Source: Bacteroidales bacterium (GTDB lineage Bacteria > Bacteroidota > Bacteroidia > Bacteroidales > UBA1715). Taken from it: 34,285 bases of DNA. A model generated the notes under the pieces. It saw nothing but the letters and a program-made list of their open reading frames with translations. It was not told the origin of the DNA and made no database searches. Below are positions 9,530 through 18,136 of the stretch, in pieces (the first letter of the stretch is position 1; each line of letters opens with the position of its first letter). The translations under genes and the position numbers were made by a program. Location of the stretch: contig JAAYPM010000065.1 in the NCBI GenBank assembly GCA_012519815.1, forward strand, positions 1 to 34,285. The letters run 5' to 3'.

Positions 9530-11032
9530 ATGCAGTATCGCCAAAAATATAAAATTAAAATCCTTGTATTTTCACTTGCAATTGTAATTGTAGGTGTATT
9601 TATTTATTTGCTCAACAACACCATTTCAAATATTAAATCTGATGAACGAAAACAAGTAATGTTATGGGCTGAAGCTGTGCAACGCCGCTATGCACTTGTT
9701 GATTACACAAACAATTTATTTGAAAAACTCGCTCTTGACGAACGTACCAAAGCCGAAATTTGGTCTGAAGCTCAACATTTAATTTTAAAAGAAAACAATC
9801 CTGATTTTTTAACTTTTTTACTAAAAATACTTCGAAGCAATAAAAATATCCCCATAATTCTTACCGATTCACACGACAAAATAATTGCAAGTATTAATAG
9901 TGATTTTTCATTAGAAATTGGGACGCAAATGCCCGATTCAATTCGTTCTTATTTTGCAAAATATCCGCCCATTCCAATTACATACGACAATAAGCCTATA
10001 AATTATTTATACTATACCGATTCTCGTTTGTTTTCAGAGTTACAAGATGTTATGAATAATATGGTTCGTTCGTTTATTGAAGAAGTTGTTAAAAATTCTG
10101 TTTCGGTTCCTGTTTTAATAACTTCGGCAGATTCTACCACAGTAATTGCATACGGCAATTTAAATCCAAATAGAATTGCAAATCCTCAAAATTTAGAACA
10201 GACTATTCAAGAAATGAGCGAATACAATGTACCTATTGCCATTACCAACAACAATGCAATTGTAAGCTATATTTTTTACGAAGATTCTTTACTTATTACG
10301 CGTCTTACCTACTATCCGTATATTTTAATTCTTATAAGTCTTTCGCTTCTTATATTAACATATTACGCATTTCGTTCATCACAAAAATACGAACAAAATC
10401 AAGTTTGGGTGGGCATGTCAAAAGAAACTGCACATCAGTTGGGGACTCCAATTTCGTCGCTTATGGCTTGGATAAAGCTATTAGAACAGCAAAATATAGA
10501 CAAAGAAATTGTATATGAACTCAATAAAGACATTCAACGATTGCAAACAATTACCGAGCGATTTTCTAAAATTGGTTCAAAACCTCATGTACAAACTGAA
10601 GATATTTATACGGTTATATATCACGCTATTGAATATATGAAACAACGCAGTTCTTCAAAAATTTCATATTCAATTTCAGCCTTAGAAAAAAATATAAAAG
10701 TGCCTCTCAATATTTCTTTGTTTGAATGGGTTATAGAAAATATTTGTAAAAATGCCATAGATGCTATGGAAGGAGTTGGAAACATAACAATCTATATTTC
10801 AACAACTTCAAAATATGTTACTATTGATGTTGAAGACAGTGGAAAAGGAATGCAACGTAACATGTTTTCACAAATATTTAAACCGGGCTTTTCTACAAAA
10901 ACACGTGGGTGGGGGTTAGGTTTAAGCTTAGCAAAACGAATAATTGAAGAGTATCATAATGGAAAGATTTTTGTAAAAAACTCTGAAATTAATAAAGGCA
11001 CAGTTTTTAGAATCAGTTTACCACATGTTTAA
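9530..11032 (+). CDS. Membrane sensor histidine kinase
   Basis: 500 residues. Membrane helices at about 9-29 and 261-281 enclose a ~230-residue periplasmic sensor region with no recognisable family. Only about 20 residues separate the second helix from the H-box, so there is no HAMP linker. The H-box is [13 protein letters not shown] with the phospho-acceptor H302. The ATP-binding part shows N-box [12 protein letters not shown]1 DSGKGM, the F box FKPGFSTK and G2 WGLGLSLAK, so the kinase should be active. The AHQLGTP form of the H-box is common in Bacteroidota kinases. No response regulator is encoded in the window, so the partner is elsewhere. The gene sits 6 bases behind the AsmA gene, hinting that it senses envelope state (inference). 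Confidence 0.9.
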   Translation: MQYRQKYKIKILVFSLAIVIVGVFIYLLNNTISNIKSDERKQVMLWAEAVQRRYALVDYTNNLFEKLALDERTKAEIWSEAQHLILKENNPDFLTFLLKILRSNKNIPIILTDSHDKIIASINSDFSLEIGTQMPDSIRSYFAKYPPIPITYDNKPINYLYYTDSRLFSELQDVMNNMVRSFIEEVVKNSVSVPVLITSADSTTVIAYGNLNPNRIANPQNLEQTIQEMSEYNVPIAITNNNAIVSYIFYEDSLLITRLTYYPYILILISLSLLILTYYAFRSSQKYEQNQVWVGMSKETAHQLGTPISSLMAWIKLLEQQNIDKEIVYELNKDIQRLQTITERFSKIGSKPHVQTEDIYTVIYHAIEYMKQRSSSKISYSISALEKNIKVPLNISLFEWVIENICKNAIDAMEGVGNITIYISTTSKYVTIDVEDSGKGMQRNMFSQIFKPGFSTKTRGWGLGLSLAKRIIEEYHNGKIFVKNSEINKGTVFRISLPHV

Positions 11033-11068
11033 ATGCTTCAGTTATTCAAAAATCAAAAAACAATTTTC

Positions 11069-11076
11069 TATCTTTG
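11069..11076 (+). promoter_or_regulatory. Bacteroidota-type -7 promoter box for tyrS
   Basis: TATCTTTG is an exact match to the TAnnTTTG -7 consensus. Its end lies 15 bases before the tyrS ATG, which would give a leader of only about 8-10 nucleotides. No clear -33 TTG is present at the expected spacing. Confidence 0.5.
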
Positions 11077-11091
11077 CTCAAAAAATTTAAA

Positions 11092-12384
11092 ATGAACTTT
11101 GTACAAGAACTACAATGGCGAGGCATGATACACGATATGATGCCAGGTACCGAAGAACAATTACAAAAAGAATTAACCGCAGCATACGTAGGCATTGACC
11201 CAACAGCAGATTCTCTCCACATTGGACATTTAGTAAGCGTTATGATGCTTAAACATTTTCAAAATTGCGGACATAAACCAATTGCACTTATTGGCGGTGC
11301 CACAGGAATGATTGGCGACCCCAGTGGAAAATCACAAGAACGTAACTTACTCGATGAAAAAACATTACGTCATAATCAAGAGTGCTTGAAAAATCAACTT
11401 TCAAAATTTCTTGATTTTGAAACCGAGCAACCAAATAAAGCAGAAATTGTAAATAATTTTGATTGGATGAAATCGTTCGGATTTCTTGATTTTATTCGCG
11501 ATATAGGAAAACATATCACGGTAAATTATATGATGAGCAAGGATTCTGTAAAAAAACGCTTAGGAGAAGATGCAAAACAAGGGCTTTCATTTACTGAATT
11601 TACCTATCAATTAGTACAAGGATTTGATTTTTTACATTTATACACAACGCATAATTGCAAACTTCAAATGGGCGGTTCAGATCAATGGGGAAATATTACC
11701 ACTGGTACTGAATTAATTAGAAGAAAAGAAGGTGGAGATGCCTTTGCTCTCACATGTCCGCTTATTACAAAATCTGACGGCACAAAATTTGGCAAAACAG
11801 AATCGGGTAATGTATGGTTAGACCCTGAAAGAACATCGCCATACGCATTTTACCAATTTTGGCTCAATGTTTCTGACGAAGATGCAGCACGATATATTAA
11901 AATTTTTACCTTGTTACAAAAACAAGAAATTAACACATTAATTGCAGAACATCAAAATGCACCTCACACACGATTGCTCCAAAAACGTCTTGCACAAGAA
12001 ATTACATGCATGGTTCACGGGCAACAAGAATATGAATTAGCACTTGAAGCAACACAAATATTATTTGGACAAGGAACCACAGAATCTTTAAGTAAATTAC
12101 CTAAAAAAACATTTTTAGCAGTTTTTGAAGGCGTTCCAACATTTACAATTGCTTCGGAAAAAATTAATTCTGGTATTCCAATTATTGATTTGCTTGCTGT
12201 AGAAACAAATATTTTTCCAAGTAAAGGCGAAGCTCGTAAAATGATTCAAGGAGGAGGTGTAAGTGTTAATAAAAACAAAATTACTGATATAAATGATGTA
12301 ATTTCACACGCACACACACTCAACAACACATATATTTTAGTGCAACGGGGCAGAAAAAATAATTATATTATTGAAGTAGTATAA
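11092..12384 (+). CDS. tyrS: Tyrosyl-tRNA synthetase
   Basis: 430 residues, the normal length for a bacterial TyrRS. The ATG at 11092 was chosen; an in-frame TTG at 11074 lies inside the -7 promoter box. The enzyme attaches tyrosine to tRNA-Tyr in the cytosol. The class I HIGH motif is at residues 43-46 (HIGH), the tyrosine-pocket region reads GSDQWGNIT, and the KMSKS loop has the TyrRS variant KFGKT at 232-236. The C-terminus holds an S4 RNA-binding domain ([18 protein letters not shown]). It is a single gene with its own promoter box, converging on susC. Confidence 0.97.
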   Translation: MNFVQELQWRGMIHDMMPGTEEQLQKELTAAYVGIDPTADSLHIGHLVSVMMLKHFQNCGHKPIALIGGATGMIGDPSGKSQERNLLDEKTLRHNQECLKNQLSKFLDFETEQPNKAEIVNNFDWMKSFGFLDFIRDIGKHITVNYMMSKDSVKKRLGEDAKQGLSFTEFTYQLVQGFDFLHLYTTHNCKLQMGGSDQWGNITTGTELIRRKEGGDAFALTCPLITKSDGTKFGKTESGNVWLDPERTSPYAFYQFWLNVSDEDAARYIKIFTLLQKQEINTLIAEHQNAPHTRLLQKRLAQEITCMVHGQQEYELALEATQILFGQGTTESLSKLPKKTFLAVFEGVPTFTIASEKINSGIPIIDLLAVETNIFPSKGEARKMIQGGGVSVNKNKITDINDVISHAHTLNNTYILVQRGRKNNYIIEVV

Positions 12385-12391
12385 ATGGTGC

Positions 12392-12408
12392 AAATCAAAA
12401 ATTGATTT
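12392..12408. terminator. Short bidirectional hairpin between tyrS and susC
   Basis: A perfect 7-base inverted repeat (AAATCAA / TTGATTT) with a 3-base loop sits between the convergent tyrS and susC genes and includes the susC stop codon. It is AT-rich and weak, so terminator function is only suggested by its position. Confidence 0.35.
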
Positions 12409-15343
12409 TGACTCCTAAGGTATATAAACGTTGTTTTGGATAATCATAATAATACACGCCATTGCTTCTGGTTTCTGGATCCATGCCACTAAAATGCGAC
12501 CAAACCCACACATTTGATATTTGAAATGTGAGCACACATTGAGAAATAGCTCGTTGTTGCAAAAATGTAGGAGGAATTATATATTCTACATTAATATATT
12601 TCAATCGAATATAAGAACCATCTTCAAGATAGCGTGTAGAAAATTCATTACCATGAGCAGCATTATTTTGTATTACTTTTGGATGGAGTGATATATCTCC
12701 GGGTTTTTGCCATCTATCTAATTGCGCTGCCGATTGGTTTTTTCCCATAATTGCACCATCAGAAATTAAGTCTGTTGCAAGTTGATTAAAAATTAAATTT
12801 CCATAGTTTACATATACAAATGCGTTAAAACGAAACTGTTTGTAGCGAATGTTTTGCAACAAACCAAGCGTAAATTTAGGGTCAGCACTTCCGGGTATAA
12901 CATATGCAGCTTTATTATAATCGCGCGTAAGGTTTCCATTAGCATCGTACCACATTGGAGAGCCATCGGCAGAATTAACTCCTGCCCAATATGGGAGATA
13001 AAAACTTTGCAAGGGTTTTCCTTCTGTTCTAATTTTTGTTCCTTGCACAATAGTATCTTGTTTCCCAGGCGTATATAACTCGTCAATTATGTTTTTATTA
13101 GCTGCAAACGTTAGCGTACTTGACCAAGAAAAAGCAGTTTTTTCTATTATTTTTGCTTCGGCACTCACCTCAAAACCTTTATTTATAAGAGCACCAACAT
13201 TTTGAATTTGAGACGAATATCCACTTGTCATACTAATTGGCACATCTAATAATAAATCGTACGTTTTTCTATGATACAATTCCACCGATGCTGTAAAACG
13301 CGATAAAAACTCAATATCAAGCCCAATATTTATATTTTTATTTTTTTCCCAACTCAAATCATCATTTCCTTTTTGCAAAGGACTTGTTCCCGGCAAATCA
13401 AGATAATTATTTCCAAATCCATATAAGTTCATATATGCATAATTACGTATATCAGAATTACCAGAGGTTCCGTAACTTACTCGTAATTTTAAAAAGCTGA
13501 TTTTTGTAAAATCTTGCATAAAATTTTCATGACTTATAATCCACGAACCACCAAGCGACCAAAAATGTCCCCATCTATTATTCGGGCTGAATTTTGAAGA
13601 ACCATCAGTTCTATAACTTGCACTGGCATAATATTTTGCTTTGTAATTATATTGTGCATTTGTAAGAAACGACAACAAAGCTTCCTCTTGTGAATAGGAA
13701 TTTATTTGTTCTAATTTTGAAGCAGCATGCAAACTATTTACACCAGAAAATGGCATGTTTGAAGCTTTCATATTTGAAGAATTTTGAACAGCAGATTCTG
13801 TTTCAAATCCTCCTAAAATTTCAAAATTATGCACATTTGCATAACTTCGTAAATATCGTAGTGTAGATGAACTTGTAAGCGTTGTTCGTTTATTTGCAAA
13901 CAACTCCCCTATTCCAGCAACCAAAGAGCCATCGGGCGTAAGCGGATGACGGTATATATATTCATCAATAGAAATATTATCAATTTGTGCAATTGTTTTA
14001 AAAGTAAGATTTTTCAAAATTTCATAATCTACATACGCATTTGCAAGTATTCGAGTAGTATTTGCCGAATTTTGATTCAGATGAATACTTCCGACAGGAT
14101 TATAAAAATTATTCGAAAAATTATATTCATTTCCACGCAACACAGCTGTAGTTGGTGGTGCAAGGAACACGCTGGTAACAGGACTCGAAAGAACACCAGG
14201 TTCTTCGGTAAGATTTTGTGTAGTATATGAAGGTGAAAGACGCAGTCCGTACGAAAGTTTTTTTGAAACTGTATTATCAACCGACAATCTTAAAGAAAAT
14301 CGAGTTAAATCAGTATTTTTCACAATACCCTCCTCATTTTTGTAAGAAGTAGAAATGTAATATCGCGACTGCTCATTACCTCCATTTGCAATAAATTCAT
14401 AATTTTGATAATATGCAGGGCGAAATACTTCGTCAAACCACGACACAGAAGCGGTATCAGCTTGTTGTGCAAAAACAATATCAGTTTCGTTCATACCCGC
14501 ATTACGCATAGCTTCTGCCTGCAAATCCTTGTATTGTGCCGCAGAAAGCAGCGAAAAATTATTTGCAACCACATATCCTAATCCTTGCGTAGTTGAAAAA
14601 GAATATGATTGTTTTCCCTTTTTTCCTGCTTTTGTAGTAATTAAAATAACACCATTAGACGCACGAGAGCCATATAAAGAAGTTGCCGAAGCATCTTTTA
14701 ATACCGAAATATTATCAATATCGCTTGGATTTATAGTAGATAAAATTCCAGGAGACGCCGTGGCTTGTGTACATTGTCCCGAAAACACAGGCACGCCATC
14801 TATTACAATAAGAGGCTGATTTCCAGCGGCAATAGACCCCACACCTCGTAATTGTATTTCGGCAGCAGAGCCCGGCAATCCTGAAGCACCTGTTAATTGG
14901 ACACCAGGCACCACTCCTTGCAATACCCTATCAAAACTTGCCTCATGTGTTGACGCAAATTGTTCCGAAGGCACAACAGACATTGCTCCTGTAAATGTTT
15001 CCTTTGTTTGCGTTCCATACGGAACCGAAATTACAATAGTTGAAAGTTGCACTGCATCTTGTTTCATAATCACAGTAAGAAACGTCTTGTTTTCAAGAGA
15101 AACGATTTGCGTTTGAAATCCTATAAAACTAAACTCTATGGCAGATGCTGTATCAGTAACTTCAAGAGAAAATGTACCATCATCATTTGTATATGTGCCA
15201 TTATTTGCACCAACCTCAACAACTGAAAGATATCCAACAGGTGCACCATCTGATTCAGATGTAACAATGCCCGAAATGTGTTTTTGTGCAAATGTTGTAA
15301 TCGAAAAAAAAGAAAACAAGAAAAAAAGATATAAAGCCTTCAT
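12395..15343 (-). CDS. SusC/RagA family TonB-linked outer-membrane receptor (no SusD partner)
   Basis: 982 residues from the ATG at 15343, which starts a signal peptide (MKALYLFFLFSFFSITTFAQ). A longer in-frame start at 15421 would run through the -7 promoter box. Domains: CarboxypepD_reg-like (~21-105, HISGIVTSESDGAPVGYLSV), TonB plug (~115-235, with LQGVVPGVQLTGASGLPG and LYGSRASNGVILITTKAG, the SusC/RagA signature), then a beta-barrel ending in YTLGVKINF. The family imports bulky nutrients, usually as a pair with a SusD lipoprotein. Neither neighbour is a susD, which is unusual, so the substrate cannot be guessed. A divergent T9SS protein gene begins 271 bases away. Confidence 0.9.
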   Translation of the reverse strand: MKALYLFFLFSFFSITTFAQKHISGIVTSESDGAPVGYLSVVEVGANNGTYTNDDGTFSLEVTDTASAIEFSFIGFQTQIVSLENKTFLTVIMKQDAVQLSTIVISVPYGTQTKETFTGAMSVVPSEQFASTHEASFDRVLQGVVPGVQLTGASGLPGSAAEIQLRGVGSIAAGNQPLIVIDGVPVFSGQCTQATASPGILSTINPSDIDNISVLKDASATSLYGSRASNGVILITTKAGKKGKQSYSFSTTQGLGYVVANNFSLLSAAQYKDLQAEAMRNAGMNETDIVFAQQADTASVSWFDEVFRPAYYQNYEFIANGGNEQSRYYISTSYKNEEGIVKNTDLTRFSLRLSVDNTVSKKLSYGLRLSPSYTTQNLTEEPGVLSSPVTSVFLAPPTTAVLRGNEYNFSNNFYNPVGSIHLNQNSANTTRILANAYVDYEILKNLTFKTIAQIDNISIDEYIYRHPLTPDGSLVAGIGELFANKRTTLTSSSTLRYLRSYANVHNFEILGGFETESAVQNSSNMKASNMPFSGVNSLHAASKLEQINSYSQEEALLSFLTNAQYNYKAKYYASASYRTDGSSKFSPNNRWGHFWSLGGSWIISHENFMQDFTKISFLKLRVSYGTSGNSDIRNYAYMNLYGFGNNYLDLPGTSPLQKGNDDLSWEKNKNINIGLDIEFLSRFTASVELYHRKTYDLLLDVPISMTSGYSSQIQNVGALINKGFEVSAEAKIIEKTAFSWSSTLTFAANKNIIDELYTPGKQDTIVQGTKIRTEGKPLQSFYLPYWAGVNSADGSPMWYDANGNLTRDYNKAAYVIPGSADPKFTLGLLQNIRYKQFRFNAFVYVNYGNLIFNQLATDLISDGAIMGKNQSAAQLDRWQKPGDISLHPKVIQNNAAHGNEFSTRYLEDGSYIRLKYINVEYIIPPTFLQQRAISQCVLTFQISNVWVWSHFSGMDPETRSNGVYYYDYPKQRLYTLGVKINF

Positions 15344-15373
15344 GCATATATTTTTTATAATGCTAATGTACAC

Positions 15374-15452
15374 TTTTTTACTGAAAAAATACGCTTTCTC
15401 GTAAAATACAAAGATAAGCATCGCATATTACACGTCTCGATACTGTTAAAAA
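15374..15452 (-). repeat. Copy A of a ~80-base duplicated upstream segment (susC leader/promoter)
   Basis: This segment aligns over its whole length with 16256-16335 with about one single-base gap each way and roughly 70-75% identity by eye. Shared blocks include TACGCTTT, ATACAAAGA, ATTAC and the TCTC/TTAAAAA end. It includes the susC -7 box on the minus strand. Confidence 0.6.
15409..15416 (-). promoter_or_regulatory. -7 promoter box for susC
   Basis: Minus-strand TATCTTTG is an exact match to TAnnTTTG. It is 65 bases before the chosen susC start, leaving a leader of about 60 nucleotides. No good -33 element was found, so a regulator (for example an ECF sigma factor) may be needed. Confidence 0.5.
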
Positions 15453-15487
15453 CACGCACATATTATTTTACTATAATGATTTAAAAA

Positions 15488-15517
15488 TTGATTAATTAAT
15501 AAATTTTAATATTTTTG
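15488..15517 (+). promoter_or_regulatory. Complete Bacteroidota promoter for the 15615 T9SS gene
   Basis: A -33 TTG at 15488-15490 and a -7 TATTTTTG at 15510-15517 (exact consensus) are separated by 19 bases, the expected spacing. The leader to the ATG would be about 90 nucleotides. This is the best-formed promoter in the window. Confidence 0.6.
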
Positions 15518-15614
15518 TATAAAAACAATTTATCTTTTTTAATAATATAACATCACTACTTTTACATAATTAAATTACAACTATTTATTTCACTTTCTAA
15601 AAAAAAGAGACAAA

Positions 15615-16127
15615 ATGAAGCACACACAAATTAAAAGAAAAGAATTAAAATTTATAGAAATAGCAGCACTTTTACTATTTGCATGTTCTTTTTCTACTAT
15701 AACAGCACAAACAAGTATTAATGCTGTTGGGGGTAATACTTCGGATACTGGAGGGACGATAAGTTACTCCGTTGGACAAGTATTTTACACGTCAAACACT
15801 GGCACAACCGGCTCTACGACACAAGGAGTTCAACAAGTATATGAAATTTTGGAAGAAACAGCACTTGAAAAAACTAAAGGCATTAACCTTTCCGTTTCGG
15901 CATATCCAAACCCTACTACCAATTATCTTACATTAGAAATCAAGGATTTTGACATATCAAATCTGCATTTTCAATTGTATGACATAAACGGGAAATTGTT
16001 GCAAAATCAAAAAATCATAAACAACCAAACAAACATTATTATGCACGACCTTGTGCCTGCAACATATTTTATAAAAGTAATTCAAGAAAATAAGGAAGTA
16101 AAAACATTTAGAATTATTAAAAACTAA
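15615..16127 (+). CDS. Small T9SS type A sorting-domain exoprotein
   Basis: 170 residues. A charged N-terminus leads into a signal peptide ending TITAQ near residue 32. The mature part begins with a module widespread in Bacteroidota secreted proteins (TSINAVGGN, then GGTISYSVGQVFYT, then TTQGVQQVYEI). The last ~75 residues are a type A sorting domain (VSAYPNPTTNYLTLEI, then LYDINGKLL, then ATYFIKV, then FRIIKN). It is nearly all signal, module and sorting tag, with no enzyme domain. Such short cargo is often found near receptors or glycan loci; its role is unknown. It has its own promoter (15488-15517). Confidence 0.8.
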   Translation: MKHTQIKRKELKFIEIAALLLFACSFSTITAQTSINAVGGNTSDTGGTISYSVGQVFYTSNTGTTGSTTQGVQQVYEILEETALEKTKGINLSVSAYPNPTTNYLTLEIKDFDISNLHFQLYDINGKLLQNQKIINNQTNIIMHDLVPATYFIKVIQENKEVKTFRIIKN

Positions 16128-16153
16128 TTAATTGGTAATAATTCACACTTTAA

Positions 16154-16219
16154 TTATGAACCGCCAAACGATTGTGCGAATTTTAAAATTGATGATTGTA
16201 GTTTTTTACAAGTAGCCAT
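16154..16219 (-). pseudogene. Remnant of a second copy of the GT-C-like gene (first 20 codons)
   Basis: Read on the minus strand from ATG at 16219, this gives MATCKKLQSSILKFAQSFGG followed by Ser and a stop. 16 of the first 20 residues are identical to the start of the protein encoded at 18035-16848. At DNA level 16161-16245 aligns with 17977-18061, including ~25 bases upstream of the ATG. The copy breaks off abruptly after codon 20. It lies 161 bases beyond the 3' end of the intact copy, in the same orientation, which suggests a former tandem paralogue that was deleted or recombined away. Confidence 0.75.
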
Positions 16220-16255
16220 TAGTAACATTTAGTTGGTTTATAATGCTGACTTAGA

Positions 16256-16335
16256 TTTTTCACTGATTCTAATACGCTTTTTTGAAAAATACAAAGAAAA
16301 GTGCCATGTATTACGCATCTCAGTATTATTAAAAA
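16256..16335 (-). repeat. Copy B of the duplicated upstream segment
   Basis: Aligns with 15374-15452 (copy A, upstream of susC). On the minus strand it carries TTTCTTTG (16292-16299) where copy A has the -7 box TATCTTTG; the leading TA has become TT. It lies upstream of the remnant at 16154-16219, so it may be the decayed promoter of the lost gene. Confidence 0.55.
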
Positions 16336-16380
16336 AAAATAAATAAAAAGGAAAAAAATGAAAGCAATAACTGCAATCAT

Positions 16381-16881
16381 TTAAAGATTATAATCATTTT
16401 GGCAAGTAAGCTTAAAAATTGCATATTTTTTATTACGCATAAGCAATTCTCCCTTAACTATCATGTTATAATCAACAGCTAATGTTTCTTTAAAAGAATG
16501 TATTAATTGGTCTATATCTTTTTTATCACTATATGCTGTAAAAATCACCACTTCCTCACGATCAGTTTCATTTACAAATACTGTACGAGCATCTATTATT
16601 GGAGTATTTAAAGGAATATTTGTGAGCCAACCACCTCGAAATGTTACATGCTGCAATGTCTTTTGTATAGCAAAAGGTTTTGCAGCAAAGTGTGGTGATA
16701 AAGTTCCTACTAAAGGAATTATTTGTGCCTGAGGATTTTTTTCGGCATAAGAATTTATTAAATTCAGTTGTAAGGCAATTTGGTCAGCTTTACTGTTAGT
16801 ATATTGTTTATTTTGATACAGACCTACATAAATAAAATGTATGAGTATTAGCACCCCCCCCAATACGTATATTGTAGCCAA
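16381..16881 (-). CDS. 3' part of the frameshifted GT-C-like membrane protein
   Basis: This frame overlaps the end of the upstream gene by 34 bases and has only a TTG as possible start. Read from the G8 tract onward it begins VLILIHFIYVGL, which completes a transmembrane helix whose first half (WLQYTYWGG) ends the upstream frame. The remaining ~140 residues look like a soluble C-terminal domain (KADQIALQLNLINSYAEK, then FTAYSDKKDID, then YAIFKLTCQNDYNL). It is therefore very probably not an independent gene but the C-terminus of a 551-residue protein interrupted by one base at 16854-16861. Function as for the 5' part. Confidence 0.75.
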   Translation of the reverse strand: MATIYVLGGVLILIHFIYVGLYQNKQYTNSKADQIALQLNLINSYAEKNPQAQIIPLVGTLSPHFAAKPFAIQKTLQHVTFRGGWLTNIPLNTPIIDARTVFVNETDREEVVIFTAYSDKKDIDQLIHSFKETLAVDYNMIVKGELLMRNKKYAIFKLTCQNDYNL

Positions 16882-18035
16882 TTATATTTATTTGATTTAT
16901 TCAAACTATATAAAAAGAAAAAAACTGGGATAAGCATTGAAAAAAACACCCGATTTTTTACATATCCATTAAGCGATATAAACCACATACTACCTATAAA
17001 CATACAAAAATATATACCTAAAAGCATGATTTTAGAAAATGGTAGTTTCTTAGAAAATGCAACTATACCAAGCATTAATAATATAAGGAAAATATATTTT
17101 GTAAACCCTCTTGTAGTATAAAATCCATGTTTTGCTTTTTTTAAAAAACTTTGATTATCTAATGCCTGCTGTATTATTAATAGTTTTTCTAAATTAATTT
17201 TCTCTCCATCTGGAAAAAACCCCACCACAGAACAATAATCATTAAATGATACTTTATCTGCAATAGTATAATTGTTAGTTAATAAAAAATTATTAGGATT
17301 ATCGTTAATCTTTCCACGAACTTTATTATACTGCATATAATAGCACCAATCTTTATCGAGGCTATACATGTAACTGTCTGCTATTTTAAACGAAATTATG
17401 CCTATTATTCCCGCAGCAAGCAAAACGATGTTATATCGGTATTTTTTTAAACTATTAGACAATAAAAACATAATTGGAATAGAGAAAACCAACACTAACA
17501 TAGCTGCTTCAAACCGAATTAAAGAACCAATAATTAATAAAAACACTCCTAATAATTTCTTTTTATCTGTTGCAAACAAAATAAGCATAAAGCCAGCAAA
17601 AGTAACAATAGCAGCTGTTGTAGTAAATTGCAATAGCGTAATAAATGTAATTTCAAGGCCATAAAAAAGTATTATAAATAGCAGTTTAGTGATTTTATTT
17701 GTTGTACTTTTTATAATATAATAAAGAATAATAGAGAACGAAATAATATGCAACACACAAAACATAAGCGTGTACCACTCTACAGAAGCAGAAATTTTAT
17801 AAAGTAGCACAAGAAAAAGCCCATAAAAATAATTAATGAACACAAGATATGGACTCGGCTCCCCTCCTCCCAAACCCTGCGAAATTAAATATATAAAAAT
17901 GTCATCATTTTCCTCGTATCGAACAGGTGCAAAACAAAACAAAAGGATACAAATCAAAGTGTTTATCAATAAAATACCGCCAAACGATTGTGCAAATTTT
18001 AAAATTCCAATTTGTAGTTTTTTATACGTTGTCAT
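16848..18035 (-). CDS. Multi-pass GT-C-like glycosyltransferase, 5' part, frame broken at a G8 tract
   Basis: 395 residues as read, with about 10 hydrophobic helices. The first helix (~20-38) is followed by an acidic loop motif E41-E-N-D-D45, matching the position of the catalytic acidic motif in the first periplasmic loop of GT-C transferases. A larger non-membrane loop lies at ~225-300. The frame ends WGGC-stop inside a helix at a run of eight G. One extra G gives a continuous 551-residue product with the following frame. GT-C enzymes use polyprenyl-phosphate sugars on the periplasmic face, which fits the GT2, acetyltransferase and aminotransferase genes upstream. The ATG at 18035 is supported by the homologous remnant. 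I do not recognise the exact family. Confidence 0.75.
   Translation of the reverse strand: MTTYKKLQIGILKFAQSFGGILLINTLICILLFCFAPVRYEENDDIFIYLISQGLGGGEPSPYLVFINYFYGLFLVLLYKISASVEWYTLMFCVLHIISFSIILYYIIKSTTNKITKLLFIILFYGLEITFITLLQFTTTAAIVTFAGFMLILFATDKKKLLGVFLLIIGSLIRFEAAMLVLVFSIPIMFLLSNSLKKYRYNIVLLAAGIIGIISFKIADSYMYSLDKDWCYYMQYNKVRGKINDNPNNFLLTNNYTIADKVSFNDYCSVVGFFPDGEKINLEKLLIIQQALDNQSFLKKAKHGFYTTRGFTKYIFLILLMLGIVAFSKKLPFSKIMLLGIYFCMFIGSMWFISLNGYVKNRVFFSMLIPVFFFLYSLNKSNKYNWLQYTYWGGC
16854..16861 (-). repeat. Homopolymer G8 tract (C8 on the plus strand) at a frameshift
   Basis: Eight consecutive G on the coding strand lie exactly where two open frames of one membrane protein meet. G9 (or G6) would join them. 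Runs of this length are rare in such AT-rich DNA and are typical slippage sites for phase variation; a sequencing or assembly error is the alternative. Confidence 0.8.
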
Positions 18036-18136
18036 TATAAATATTTAGTTGATTTTGTAAGACTTTTCGCAGTTCCTATCAAGTAAAATAGGGATTGTTG
18101 GATGGGATTATTTTGGATAAATCTGCTTTGAACATA

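Noticed and set aside
15344-15421. Longer susC start with 26 extra residues
   Set aside because: The extension lacks signal-peptide character and runs through the exact -7 promoter box at 15409-15416; the Met at 15343 begins a clean signal peptide.
16128-16380. Possible insertion sequence between the T9SS gene and the GT-C-like gene
   Set aside because: No transposase frame or terminal inverted repeats were seen; the region is explained better by a gene remnant and a duplicated upstream segment.
18079-18135. 18-codon minus-strand frame (MFKADLSKIIPSNNPYFT) between the acetyltransferase and GT-C-like genes
   Set aside because: It has no recognisable homology or ribosome site, and short frames are expected by chance. 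It could be a gene scrap but cannot be supported.
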